A stretch of DNA of 64,000 nt from Straminergon stramineum (Eukaryota > Streptophyta > Bryopsida > Hypnales > Calliergonaceae): assembly GCA_963920665.1 (NCBI GenBank), contig OY987273.1, forward strand, positions 746,501 through 810,500. The letters are read 5' to 3'. A model generated the notes under the pieces. It saw nothing but the letters and a program-made list of their open reading frames with translations, had not been told where the DNA came from and ran no database searches. Below, one piece after another: positions 43,438 to 55,929 of this stretch. Every line of letters begins with the position of its first letter. Position 1 is the stretch's first letter. Made by a program: the position numbers and the translations under genes.

Positions 43438-45955
43438 AAAGCTTCAATCCATGGCTTGACATACGTTTAGGCTTATGGGTTCTTTTGAGACTTTAAGAGC
43501 CCTCAATCTCTGTTGTTTGGCAAGGAAGAGCATTGTCTAGCATATGCCGAGTGCCAAAAGATGAGAATAAGAGGAAGTTCTAAATGAAGTATTGAAGATT
43601 TGAAGATTGGATAACTTTGAAGCTACGTTAGAGTTAAGGTATCCAAATTGTTGGTATGGCAAATGGATTATTGAAAACACTTCCCCTACATGGGTGGATG
43701 CAAATTGAGTAGTGTATTCAAATTGGTCTAAGATAGTAGATCCAAAATCATAGACAATTCCTATGAAGAGTAGGGAGGTTGCCTTGGTGAAATTGACTAG
43801 GGTGAATGAGGTGGATCCTTGACTAAGTTTTGTGTCCATGTTAACAAGGTCATTGGGAGATCTCCAGACTGATGTATTTTTCATCTTTGCTTGCAAGGAT
43901 AGGCGAGGTTCTTATCATACAATGTTCTTTATAATTGTAATTACGAAAATGAGTGGATTGTTCAGCAGAGTTGTGTTCAATGTTATGTATAAATATTACA
44001 CATCAAGAGATTGGGTTTAGCATTCATACTATTAATTTCTATCATGTTAAAGAATGAAAATCCCAAAGCCTTAATCTTTAGTTGGTGTTGTATTTAATTT
44101 CTCTCATTTCTTGCAATGGAACTTGTATATATTTGAATGAAAAAAATATTGCATGCTTGGAATTGACATACATTTGTAAGTTATGTATCTATAGGATTGT
44201 CTTTTATTCCAAAGTTAGTGTCATGCAATTCTGAGGTATGCATCTGAAGTTGGCAACCAACAAGGCATATTGTTTATATTGTACCTTGTATTCATTCATC
44301 TTTATATATTGAATGAATGACTGGCTAGACTATTGTTTGCATTCCTCTAGACAACGATGTCAAACTTACACTCACTTTCTACACTCACTTCCTAGACTTC
44401 CGATTTATTGGACTTTGTCTTTCCAAGTTACTATAAAATTACTTGAAGTATTTAGTTTATATTGGAGATTGACTAAGGTGTACATGGTATCCCACATTCG
44501 ATTATTGATCAATTGCTTGGGGATGGAAGCTATATGTGCTTCTATCATTAGTCATTTGGAGATCTCTTGGTAGGCTGTGGAAGGTTCTCTCTCTTGTACA
44601 ATAATTGGATGCAACCTTCCGTACCATAGGGGTTACTCTAAAATCCCTATCTGGAGATCTCTAGATCACATTATGCGAATTTTTTTGCAAAATGATGTAT
44701 TCAAGACACTTCTAAAGAAGATGGATCCTAAACTACATAATTTCTTTGCTTTCCAAGGACACAAAGCACTCTGTAGAATAGTTACAAGTGCAAAATTTGG
44801 AGCATGTGAAGCATCTATACTACTTTAGAACAGGAGATCTCTAGATATAGGTATGTATGGGCAGAATTTGAAGCACATGAAACATCCATATCATTTGATT
44901 CTAGGAGATTACTAGATACATTAAGGAAATGGAGAGATCTCCAAATGCAACACGAACCATTTGGAGATTTTAGTAGTTTTTTATTTCTGGATTTCTCCAA
45001 AGTTCACAAGTAGTTAAATATAGCATCTTCAAGATCTGCGTTGTCTTGAAGGATTTTCTTGTGCTTGGGAGAGGGAAATCCTCTTCTATCCATGTCATCA
45101 TCCTTTACATGATCTTTCTGGCTTGTCCTCACTTGTGTGTTTGAGTTAATACTTTAAGCCTCAAGTTTATAGTAAATTCCAAACTACCATGAAAATTCTT
45201 GAAAGTTGCCAACCAAAGGACTTTGTGCATTTGAATGAGTGGGATAGTCATTGTTTGTCGACAATGACCTTGTTATTCGCCCTAAATTTCCAGCAGTATA
45301 AAACCCTCGTGTTTGGGGTGACGTGCCTTGATTGTTGGAAACGGATTTTTTTGGAAGTCCAATATAGCAAGCTTATGTTTTTATGTCACGAAAAACATCA
45401 TGCTGATCTATTATCTTTAGATAATTTGCCAATCTATAAAAAAATAAGGTCTACTATCTTTGCCAAAAAAATTCTTATTATTCGATGAAAAGGCAAGTTC
45501 TTCATTTCTATGGTAATCTTGAAAGTCACCAATGACTACATTTTGGCTTCAACATCCTTCTAGGATTAATGAATGCTTTTGGAGTTCAATAAGATATGAG
45601 ATTCAAATTTGGTTCATAGAGGAGAAAAAATTCTAAATGAAGTCTATAGAAACATCCAATTTAGATCATAGGCAATTTTGAAGTACTTTGAGTCATTTTT
45701 CAAAGTAGATACAAATTTAAGTGTGTATGCAATATGATTAATTATAAAGTCACCTAAGAAATCCATGTATGCAATGTTTCTTTTTATTCTTATTCTAAAA
45801 AGCATTTGAATTAAACTTGAAAAAAACAAGAACTATTACCAAAGTACTTTGATAAAAAACAACAATTTGAATATTGGACCTACAAGTGTACTCATTTCTA
45901 TAGTGATCTAGAAAATCATTCATTAATCACTTTAGGCTACAATATCTTTTGAGAG
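43438..45955. other. Spacer; possible far C-terminus of the DDE-like gene to about 43,870
   Basis: From 43,640 to 43,860 a plus-strand frame with stops reads like protein (YGKWIIENTSPTWVDAN; VALVKLTRVNEVDP) and may be the tail of the DDE-like gene. Beyond that the sequence is AT-rich with no gene. Confidence 0.3.
44557..44965. repeat. Cluster of GGAGATCTCTAGA motifs with a diverged ~75-bp duplication
   Basis: GGAGATCTC-type sites at about 44,558, 44,653, 44,832, 44,903 (diverged), 44,932 and 44,961; single copies also at 40,494 and 43,857. 44,794-44,850 and 44,869-44,920 form a diverged direct repeat (AATTTGGAGCATGTGAAGC / AATTTGAAGCACATGAAAC). Confidence 0.45.
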
Positions 45956-46612
45956 TTAATCAATTTGATTTTTATTGGAATGACAACAAGTCTTGATTGC
46001 ATGAAATTTAATCACATTGTCTTCTTCTTAAATGGAGATTTAGATCCTACCCTTGCAAAAATAGTGGATCAAACTCTTATTACTTGAAGTATTCATTTGC
46101 TTTTGATCCTTTCTTTTTTCAAAGATGAGACCTAAATCTCCATTTAGAATGAAGACAACTCCATATACTTAAGGTAAAACAACCCATTGCAAACTCCTAA
46201 GAATGACCCTATTACAATTTTTTTAAGTTATTGAGATTTGGGCCACATTCAATGTCTTAGCTAAATTGGAATGGAGTAATTTAAGTCTTCTATATTAGAA
46301 AATATTGTGACCACAATAGGTGAGTAATAAGTTATGAATCAATTTTTGATGGCTTTAGGGTAGTCTACAAACTCTTTTGAGTTGTGATGGGCTAAACACT
46401 TCAAAAATTCATAACAAATTCACATTTTATCAAAAAAATATAGTTTCAAATGCTCTTGCCATTTCTATCACTCAAGTTTCTCTAGAAAAAAAAGTAGAAA
46501 ATTTCAGAAATGAAAAGAGGGCAAACCCCCCGTTTGGTCCATAATGGGCTATTTTACCTTAGATAGCATGCAACCAAGACTTGTCATTCCAATAAAAATC
46601 AAGTTGAATTAA
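45956..46612. mobile_element. Small inverted-repeat element (MITE-like)
   Basis: Left end TTGATTTTTATTGGAATGAC...TTGCATG (to 46,003) pairs with 46,567-46,605; a second inner pair is TAAATGGAGATTTAG at 46,029 against 46,130-46,145. About 650 bp, no coding. No target duplication could be fixed. Confidence 0.5.
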
Positions 46613-48222
46613 AATTCAAATCTTTTATAAAATATAAATGGAAAGAGGCATCACATAAACAAGGATTTTAGGTGACTTTTTAAATCAACTCTAGTTTACT
46701 CTATAATCATCTTTCCTAATGTATACCTTGAATTTCATTTTATTTTGAGCTTTTTGCAAACCAAAATACCAAGATCAAAACTAAGATAAAACAATTTGAT
46801 CCCTAATGACCCAAGGCCTCAAAAGCATTGTAATCCTTGCAGAAATGGGGACATGATCCAAAAAAAGTGTTCATCATCTAATAAAAGAAATCCTCAAGAA
46901 AAGCTGAAAGCCATTAAAATGGTTCCCTAACTTAAATGCAAATTCCAAGATTTTATAATCTTCGTTTGGGGGAAGGCACAGGTAAGTAATTCATCCACGA
47001 TTCATCACATTGTTTACTGCACAATGTTTCACTTGAGAGTTACGCAGCAAACCCTTCACCGTGGGTGCGAACTGACGAAGACACGCTTCTACCGTAGAGT
47101 GGTTCCAGATACAGCCAGTAAGGAGAACCAACGACCATGTTCAAGATGTTCACATGTAACAAGATGTAAAAGCTTGAAGACCGGGAACCTCTACAGAAAT
47201 GGACAACCATTTGAAGGGACCAGCTTACAGGTTTGTCGATCCACAATATGAAATCCGCGCCTTCCAGACAGCGGGCTCTGACACAGAAACATGACGAGTG
47301 AGGAAGTACTATTGATGCAAAACCGTTTGAACAGTGTAGACCATCATGGACGTGCTTCCCACTACACTTAATAGCTGAAGTAAGATAGGAGACCCATAAA
47401 AACTCAGAACCTTGAAAAATATCAACAGCGTACAGCTGCACTACAGGTTGACAATAAAGAAGCTAACACTATCCTTCATTGATGGAACGGAATAATTCTA
47501 CCTTTTCCAATAGGAGAGGCAAACTGTCATGATGGTGTCTACCACCACTAAAGATAAACTTGAAAGAAAAGAAAGAGCACTCAGCTAAACTTAAGCGCAA
47601 GAGTAAAGAGTGCCCACAATCTACCTCCGATACATTACAACTCCATTTATATTGTACAAAAGCTTCAATTTTCTGCACCCTCCGAGAAAATTGTCGATGC
47701 GATCTCTTGATAACACAACTGACTATATCGACCATCTGCACTACTCGAAACATAAGACTTTCCCAACAGCAATACAATCATCCAACAAGAGTTTTTTCAT
47801 GAAATACAATTAAGGTGGTGAAAGTCCCCAACAACTGGCCGTGCGGATAAAATGAAATTGGAAAACCGGACACAACAGTCCATACAGCTCTGCCAACAAA
47901 TAAGGAGAACTTACGATACTAATTAGTTAAGTTCAAATTAAACCAGAACTGAAGTTCAAGATAAACCTCTCGTGATGAAGAGTGCAACCAGTCATCATTC
48001 AACCTGTGAACACTACCTGATGACGGCCAGATTCTAGCAATTTCCACGGCAGTCAAGGATACAGAAAATAACTGGGACTGCACACCTTCATTCGTTGTCA
48101 GCATCTGATTGAAAAAGGGCTTTCAGGTCTCCCAAACGAATCAGTGAAGACCTGCTTTCTGAAAAGTGCTCTTCGATTTCATCGTGCACAGATGATGAGA
48201 ATATTTCCATCAAGTTGTCTCG
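46613..48222. other. Spacer and probable 3' region of the kinase gene
   Basis: From about 47,000 the composition becomes less AT-rich. The 47,000-48,222 stretch lies directly downstream of the minus-strand kinase stop and may be its 3' untranslated region. Frames here (e.g. 47,040-47,441 on -) show no domain. Confidence 0.35.
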
Positions 48223-50989
48223 TTAATGAATTTTGGATGCTAAGACTTTGTCAACAACCTCAGACATGTCTTCCCAGACTATGGGTTTACTCAGGTAACC
48301 ATCTAAGCCAGTCTCTTCCATAGGTCCACTTTCTGGTGCCAGCGCATCAGCAGAGAGAGCATATATAGGAACAGTGGCCACTGACGTGGGTAAGGCCCTT
48401 ATTGCTCTCGTTGCACTCAAACCATCGAGAACGGGCATCTGTAGATCCATGAGTACAAGGTCATACAAATTTCTTTGAACGGCCTCGACAGCTAGCTTCC
48501 CATTGCTGACCAATTCAACATCGTGCCCGTAATGCCGAAAAATTTTACGAATGAGGAGTTGGTTGACCTTGTTATCTTCTGCTACTAGCACGCTGATAGT
48601 CTTTGTCTCTTCTTTGGCGCATGCTCCCGGAGGAGGCAAAGATGATTTAGTCGTGGAGGGTTTGTCTCCCAAAAGCTCCAGAAGGAGTTTGCTAGAGTCT
48701 TCAGCAGGTAACACAGGTAAGACAAAAGTCACCACTGTGCCTTGACCAGACTTGCTTTTCACAGGCAGCATTCTCCCTCCCATCAGCAGAAGCAACCCCT
48801 TGCAGATTGCAAGTCCGAGACCTGTCCCAGATGCATCTCTTCTAAGCGCACCTGCCTGAGCTGCTGCAAATAAGGTCTCGAGCTGCTCCTTAGCAATACC
48901 AACACCTGTATCACTTACTTTGACCTCAAGATACAGCTTATCCTTCATACGACTTTTCCCAACTGCAAGTCCTTTTTCTGTCACTGATGACTCAAGTCCC
49001 GGATAGCAATAACGAAGACTCCCACTGGCGCTCCTTTTCATTCTTCCATTGCCCTGAAGCGGTTTAACAATGAGGGGTGGACATGGGACGTACCGCCAAC
49101 AAACTGTGATACTTCCTTTCTCGGTGAATTTTATTGAATTACTAACAAGATTTAGAATAATTTGCCGGAGACGGACAGGATCACCACGAACAGCAATAGT
49201 AGCCCCTTCCATAGGCTTGATATGTAGTTTCAGACTCTTTTCGGCCAATTTCTTCTCATGCATTGTCACAACCTGTTCAAAGAGATCGCTAAGGGAGAAA
49301 TCAATTTCCTCTAAAGAGAGACGGCCAGCTTCCATCTTGCAGAAGTCCAAGATATTGTTGATGACCTGCATGAGGCCTTCAGCTGATTCCTGCATGATTT
49401 TCACAAGCTCTTGTTGTTGAGGCACCAGCTGTGTCAAGTTCAAGAGATCAAGCATTCCAAGAACACCTGTCATAGGAGTACGAAGCTCATGACTCATCAT
49501 AGCCAAAAACTGTGACTTCGCCCGATTTGCTGCCCTAATAGCCTCACAAGCATCCCTGTCAGTTGTGACATCTTCATATAGCCATAGGCGGCCGTGAGCT
49601 GAGACACTACTTACAGGAAATGATCGCACATGAAGAACACATCGAGGTTGTTTCAGCACCCATTCTTCCTCAATCTCTTGAGGCTCCTCCACCCCTGTCA
49701 TAGCTCTGTACCACTTCTGAGGATCAGTTCGAGTCCCACTACTAGCGGCCAACCTTTTCATGGCACTAGCAACTCTAGATGGTTCCACTTCACCATGGGT
49801 AGGTAGATCCAACAAGGCTGCTGCAGCAGGATTAATAAGCACTTGCCCCACTTCATCATCCACAAATACCACAGCTTGAGGCATCATTTTCAAGATAGCA
49901 TCAAAACGTTTACCCAATCGCTCATACTTGCGCGCTTCGATTCGAGTTGATAAAAGCATTGGTAAAGACTTTACAGCGTCAGAGAAAATCGATTCTGCTG
50001 TCTGAGGTATTTTCGACTTGTCCAACCACAAACCGAAGAAGATGCCTTCATAAGCTTCCAAATTAAACTGGCGCCCAATGAAAGCTTGCGGTTCTCTTCC
50101 AAGTACCTCTGAGAACTCCCCTGGCAAAATTGACCCATCAACTGCCAGAACTGTTCCGTTTACACAAGCAAAAAACTCTGTTTTCAACTCTATGAGTTCT
50201 GCACAAGTATAAGTTCTAGGCACACATAGGAGTGTCTCCATAATACGCTCCTGATTATTCTGTAAAATACCTACTAAAACAAGATCCGCCTTGGCAGAAG
50301 TGGCCACAATTTGCAGGACGCTATATGGCAGGTTAACAAAAACAGCACCTGGTGACTGCGGAGGAGAGTCCCAGTGTAGTTCTCTCCTGATAGGCCTTGG
50401 AGTGTCTGGTTCGGAAACTTCATCATGAGGTGTTCCTTCTATAAGCAAACTCAAGAAGTGATGGCCGGCCAGGGGAATGTCAGGCCCGCCCTCACAGTGA
50501 ATATTTAAGGAATCCGAATCCCTCTCAGAATCCATTATTCCATCTCCACTCCATAGGTAGTGGGCCTCTCTACTTGCCCAAGGCTCTGTAAGTCCGGCTC
50601 CCACACCTATGTCTCCTGAAAGGATCCCCTGGCCATAAGCCAATAATGACATTTGCAACTCCGCAGTAATCCCTCACCAGGGTTTCAAGCGAAGAATCTA
50701 TACGGCTTAAAAAAATACACCAAGCAAACTGTTACATCTGCACTGGTCTGTCTGCTTCATTCCATGCCTTCTCATTCCCAAATTCGGCAATCTTTGTAAG
50801 CAACGAAACCAAAATGGTTCTCATTGAGAATTCCGCAAAATATTGTAAAGCTTCATCTATTTCTCTGATCATCGCAGAGGCGTGGTCAAAGCGCTGAAAA
50901 TGAGCTTGGGCTCCAGTACACTTTACTCCAACCGAAAAGTTCTGCAACTTAAGATTAATCCTCCTCTGAGAAGCAGACGAGCGGTACTC
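48223..50989 (-). CDS. PAS-containing hybrid histidine kinase (PHK-like)
   Basis: Main exon 50,658-48,223 encodes 811 residues without a stop. Order: N-terminal sensory region (about 110-230) that may be a PAS-like fold; a PAS domain at about 250-370 (AVVFVDDEVGQVLINPAAAA); H-box FLAMMSHELRTPMTG with His 390; N-box ILNLVSNSIKFT (506-512); G1 DTGVGI (583-588); G2 GTGLGL (611-616); receiver domain 687-808 with Asp 695, phospho-acceptor Asp 738 (LVLMDLQMPVLDG) and Lys 791. All phosphorelay residues are present, so it should autophosphorylate and pass phosphate to its own receiver, then to HPt proteins. There are no membrane segments; it is probably soluble. A second exon upstream, 50,989-50,744 (EALQYFAEFSMRTILVSLLT), joins in phase 0 across an 85-nt intron (GTGCAG...GCGGAG, weak donor). 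If unspliced, translation would start at ATG 50,652. Moss PHK proteins of this layout control protonemal development; function here is by analogy. First coding exon not located. Confidence 0.88.
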
Positions 50990-51358
50990 CTACAACTTTC
51001 ACAGAATCCTTTTCAAAACTAGGACACATGCTTAAAATTAGCTGCAAAGCACAAACTACCCCCCTGAGAACCTTACTGCACACCCATTACACCCTACAAG
51101 ATTGCCTCGAAATCTTCATCATTCTCACTGCTCCTACTCAACGATTCTCCTCACCCAAACTTTAACGAAGGAGACCTAATTCTAAGAACAACCCTTCATT
51201 TAGTCCCGAAAAATTTGTACATACTCGCAAATCTGTAACTTCGGCAGCCTGATCCCCATCCGCGAATCCAGCCTACTTTTGAAGCCGGCGTGAATTTAGA
51301 CAGTTCATCTTGGGTCCCACTTGAAATTTATTTGAATGGCAAGAGTTGCACAAAGAGT
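50990..51358 (-). promoter_or_regulatory. 5' leader/promoter region of the kinase gene
   Basis: Higher GC around 51,240-51,290, with short minus-strand ATG frames (ATG at about 51,262 and 51,317) that could be the missing first exon or upstream frames. The fold-back repeat begins immediately beyond, so the native promoter may be short or altered. Confidence 0.3.
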
Positions 51359-53796
51359 ACAAACAAAACTGAGTAAGGATTTGAAACTTTTTCATTCAAA
51401 CAATCATATTGTAAGCATCAATGAGCAAAGTTCAAATGTAGATAGACAAAACTTGTATTATACAACATTTAACACCTTAGTGTAGAAGTTTGAAGGAAAA
51501 ATTAGTTGTGATTTGAAAGAAAATTAATTTCAAAGTTAGACATGTTTAAAATTTGATTATGTATGTTACAATTTGGAAGTACTATATATTTTGTCAATTT
51601 TTTCTTAGAACTTCACGAAAAAAATTTGCCTTGGTATTTTGGCATACATCATTTCAAATTGTTGTATACAAAAATTGAAGGAAGTTAACATTTATAGAAT
51701 TAAACTTATTCACAATTTGGCAAATATGCAAATGATGTTGGTTCTCACGATATTTGAATATTTTCTTGGAATTGAGAGCATGAAATTGCAATAGCCATTG
51801 TAGAGAGAGTATAGATTGCAACATGAACCATTAAGGCCATATTTGTTATATTGAGACTTTTCGCAGATTTTGAGACAAAATGCTAGTTATTGAAAAATTC
51901 ATTTAAAAAAATTGTAATTGAAACCAAAAATAGATAATGCTTGAATAGTGATCCTATAATGAAATTCTAAAAGTTGGGGTAGTTACCTATATATAAAAAA
52001 ATACTAGTAAAGAGATAAAGCATTATATATTCGAGTCAACTGCAAAAATCTCAATATAATGAATATGGCCTTCATTGTTACATCTTAATGCCCTTGCAAT
52101 TGAAATATTTGTTCAATAGGACAATGCATTCAATTTATATATAAGAGGTATATGATGTGATTTTATATTCACATTTTTGGTACAAAGACTAGAGTTTATA
52201 GCATGCACAATTGATTCAAGTAATGGAACAATTTGTTTTTGTCAATTTCAATAACATCTAAAAACTATCAATTTTATAAAAGTTAGTGTAATTTCTAGTG
52301 TTTTTGAACTTTATGATGATAATGAAAAAGGATGATTGAAATTTTTTGGATTACTTGAATCAATTGTACATGCTATAAATACTAGTCTTTGTATAAAAAA
52401 TACTAACCCAAAATCACATCATGCAACTCTTATATATACATTAACCCCTAAATGCCCAAGCCTTTTTCAAGTGTGTTTTGACTATGAAAAAAAAGCATTG
52501 GCTTGTAGTTATCCTCAATTGAAGAAAATTGTGTTTTTTTCCAAATCTAACTATATAGATGATAATAGAGCTTGTTTATAAGTGTGCACACCATTTTTGA
52601 GTGCAAAATTTCCTAGGAGTTGTGAGATTATACCTAGGGAAATATACATTTTCTATTTTTAATACATTGTCTTTGTCCACAATGTTTCAAAAATTTGCAA
52701 ATATATGTTTTGGGGGATTGGAGGTAACATGACCAACTTCATAGAGTGTTAGCATATTAAAATGCACTTCCAAAAAACTTAATTTCATATGAAAAGACAT
52801 CAAACTAATTACACAATCCACCTTGCAATTGTTGAAATGTAATTTTTATTGATATTAAGTAGAACTTGCAAATAGCTTTAAATAAACACTTGCATGTTGA
52901 AATTTTTATTGGTGAAAAGCATGAAAAGACTTCAAACTTTTCATTGGGACCATTCTCAAAGCAAATGGATAAGTAAAATTTCTTAGATCTCAAATCAAAT
53001 GAAATTGCTAAGCTTTGCATAAAGCCAGGAAATGAAGTAAAATTAACAAGCTTTATACTCTACTTGTAGTACACATATGCCTTTGAAGACCTCTCAATAA
53101 TTGAATATGTACTTTTCTCAATGAAAAATGAAAGTTTTCCATAGTTAACCCTCAAAACTACCTAAAAAAAATTTTAAACCAATCATAGGGATTTAACTAC
53201 CTACACCGAAATGGGCCTAAAATTTTAGATCGCCCATATGTGGTAGATTGGGCAGTTAGGGGTTCAACACATTGTCCTATTCAACAAATAATTTAAATGC
53301 AAAGGCATGAATATGTAAAAGAGGTTCATGTTGCAACCTATACTCTCTCTACAATGGCTACTGCAATTTCATGCTCTCAATTCCAAAAAAATATTCAAAT
53401 ATCATGAGAACCAACATCATTTGCATATTTGCCAAATTGTGAATAAGTTTAATTCTATGAATGTCAACTTCCTTCAATTTTTGTATACAACAAATTGAAA
53501 TGATGTATGCCAACATACCAAGGCAAATTTTTTTTTGAAGTTCTAAGAAAAAATTGACAAAATATATAGTACTTACAAATTGTGATATACATAATCAAAT
53601 TTTAAACATGGCTAACTTTGAAATTAATTTTCTTTCACAATTCAACTAATTTTTTCTTCAAAGTTCTATAGTAAGGTATTACAGTCATTTTGCATAATAC
53701 AAGTTTTGTCTATCTAGATTTGGACTTTGGCCATTGATACTTATAATATGGTTGTTTGAATGACAAAATTTCAAATCTATATTCAATTTTGTTTGT
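51359..53796. repeat. Long inverted (fold-back) repeat
   Basis: Outer arms 51,359-51,829 and 53,323-53,796 are inverted copies, roughly 85% alike (e.g. GAATAAGTTTAATTCTATGA at 53,442 against the inverted strand near 51,710). Inner inverted pairs: 52,131-52,226 with 52,349-52,445, and about 52,075-52,128 with 53,265-53,310. The centres differ, so the right half has gained or shuffled sequence. No transposase frame. It fits a fold-back or Mutator-like non-autonomous element. Confidence 0.85.
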
Positions 53797-54795
53797 CACT
53801 ACACAAGTTGTATATGTTTTGTTGTATTTAAGAGAACTAAATATTAGCAAGAAGATTAATGTTTATAATGCATATGGGGTTGAAAGGGATTTACAAATGT
53901 GAGTAGAAGCTAGGGTGAGCATATACTTGACCATTTTATTTTTCAAGTTATAGTACAATATTAGCAAAGAACATGGTTTTGTATTTGTTAATACTCAAAC
54001 TTCTAAAATTTTTTTACAAATTCCATTTTGTTTTTTCTATACAAGGCATATGTATAGTATCTAGATGCATTCGTGAAAATTCTTGAAAAAATTATATCAA
54101 GGTATTAACTTTGTACTTTTGTGGATTACTACTAAAAAATTACAATACCATAGATCATTAAGAAGTACAAATTTTTTTTCCATTTAAAACTCATATTCTA
54201 TTGTCTTTTCTTCATAGAAGATTGCAAAGGCTTATCTATCAAAATCTACATTTGAATTTATGACTACATCACTATTTGACAAAGATCTAGAAAATGAATG
54301 CTAGATTATTCATCAATAGAAAACTTGGTGGAAAAGTACATTTTTCTTAATTGCCTCTAAAGTTCTAGATGCATGCATCTACATTTAGAATGGCTAAAAG
54401 TCAAAATTTCAAAAAATTATTTTTCCACATAAATTTTTTCACCTCTTTCTTTGTCATTTTAGTACAAAAGTATTTTCAATACATAATGTATTTAGAAGAA
54501 ATGCATCTATATCGTCACTGTACACATTGAACATCATTGTGATTCTATACATGTGGTTGCCAAGCTAAAGTGCCTCAACCACCTCCCTACTAAAAAATTG
54601 TTTTCATAGAACTTTAGATACAACTTCTTTTATAGAAACCTCCATATAATTTGCATGGTGCTTTCCATGCTCTCTTCTCTATGAAACATTTTTCCATTGT
54701 CAACTTTGCCTTGTTGTATGAAGGTTTTCCACTATGCTAGGAGAACTAGAACAACGTGAAATTTGTTTTGAATATGCAAGTCCTATCATTATTAT
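53797..54795. other. AT-rich spacer
   Basis: No gene or repeat ends recognised. Confidence 0.45.
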
Positions 54796-54829
54796 CACTA
54801 CAGAAAAATGACCACATAAATTACTTCAA

Positions 54830-55480
54830 AAAAGACTTCTATGAAGTCATTCCAAACACATATGACAAAGAAATGACTAGGGGACTCTATAGTCATTGTG
54901 GACAAGTACCTCTTTATGACTTGTGGATTTTATTATCACCAACAAATTCTGACTTGAATTTTTAGATGGATGAGATTCAATCTCTATCTAAGTGATAAAG
55001 AAAGTTCGGGTTAAGGAAATGACTCTTGAGTTGCCATGTAGAAACACATTCTACCTTCCATACCACATGGCTAGTCATTTGCAAGTTACAAGTAACCCAT
55101 TATAAATTTGACATGGACAACCACTTCACCAGTCATTTCCTAGTCATTTGCAAGTTATGAGTGAACCATTCCATTACAAATCTAACGTGGACAACCATGT
55201 CAGAAGTCATTTATCAATCGTTCTGAAGTAGCAATTAATATCTTACATTGCCTGGTGTGTGTGACACGTGGCATGTCATTCTTGAGTCATTTAGCAGTGG
55301 TGAATATTAAGGGCTGTCACAATTGTCACATGATTGTGCTAGTCATTTTCTAGTCTTCATAGAGGTGTAGTGAAGTTCAATTTAATGGGATTCAAATTTT
55401 GTTTCTTTGCATAGTAGTCATTTTGCAAATGCTTGCAAGTGTACAAATGAATTTTTGGTTAGTCATTTACAAGTAGTTTG
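54830..55480. repeat. Array of TAGTCATTT(G)CAAG motifs in both orientations
   Basis: About ten copies of AGTCATTT or its complement, including a diverged direct repeat (55,073-55,127 and 55,141-55,200, CATTTGCAAGTTA...GTGGACAACCA). This density next to a CACTA-type terminus resembles subterminal transposase-binding repeats. Confidence 0.5.
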
Positions 55481-55929
55481 TAAGTTGTATAGAAGTGGTC
55501 GACCTATCGGTGGTCAATCCAATACAAACCGTGACTCCACAACCATAGTGTATTACTATGGATGTGTACTAAAGGCACTTATCATGCAAACATTGCAAAG
55601 AACTTCAAGGGTGCAACGTTCCGGCTTTGAACAATTGTGACTGAAACTACAATTGGTAGTGATGAGCACAAAACTACAAGATCTTGGTGTACGTGAAGCT
55701 TACAACCAACATTCAACTTCAAAGTCAAAAAGATGGAAATGGGTTTCTATATTTACAAAAAGAGTTGTGGTCTAAAGTCCCCGAACCACTTACAGTTGAA
55801 TGGTAGTTGTAAGTCTATGACTTTTGATAACATTACTAGTCCCTGGCCACCACTCATTGGACAAGTAGAGAAAGTGAAAATCAAGTAGCCAGCTTCATAT
55901 ACTTGTGGTCCTAAATGGTGGACGACCCC

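Noticed and set aside
47024..47802. Small ORFs downstream of the kinase (47.0-47.8 kb)
   Set aside because: No domain, overlapping on both strands; more likely the 3' untranslated region of the kinase gene.
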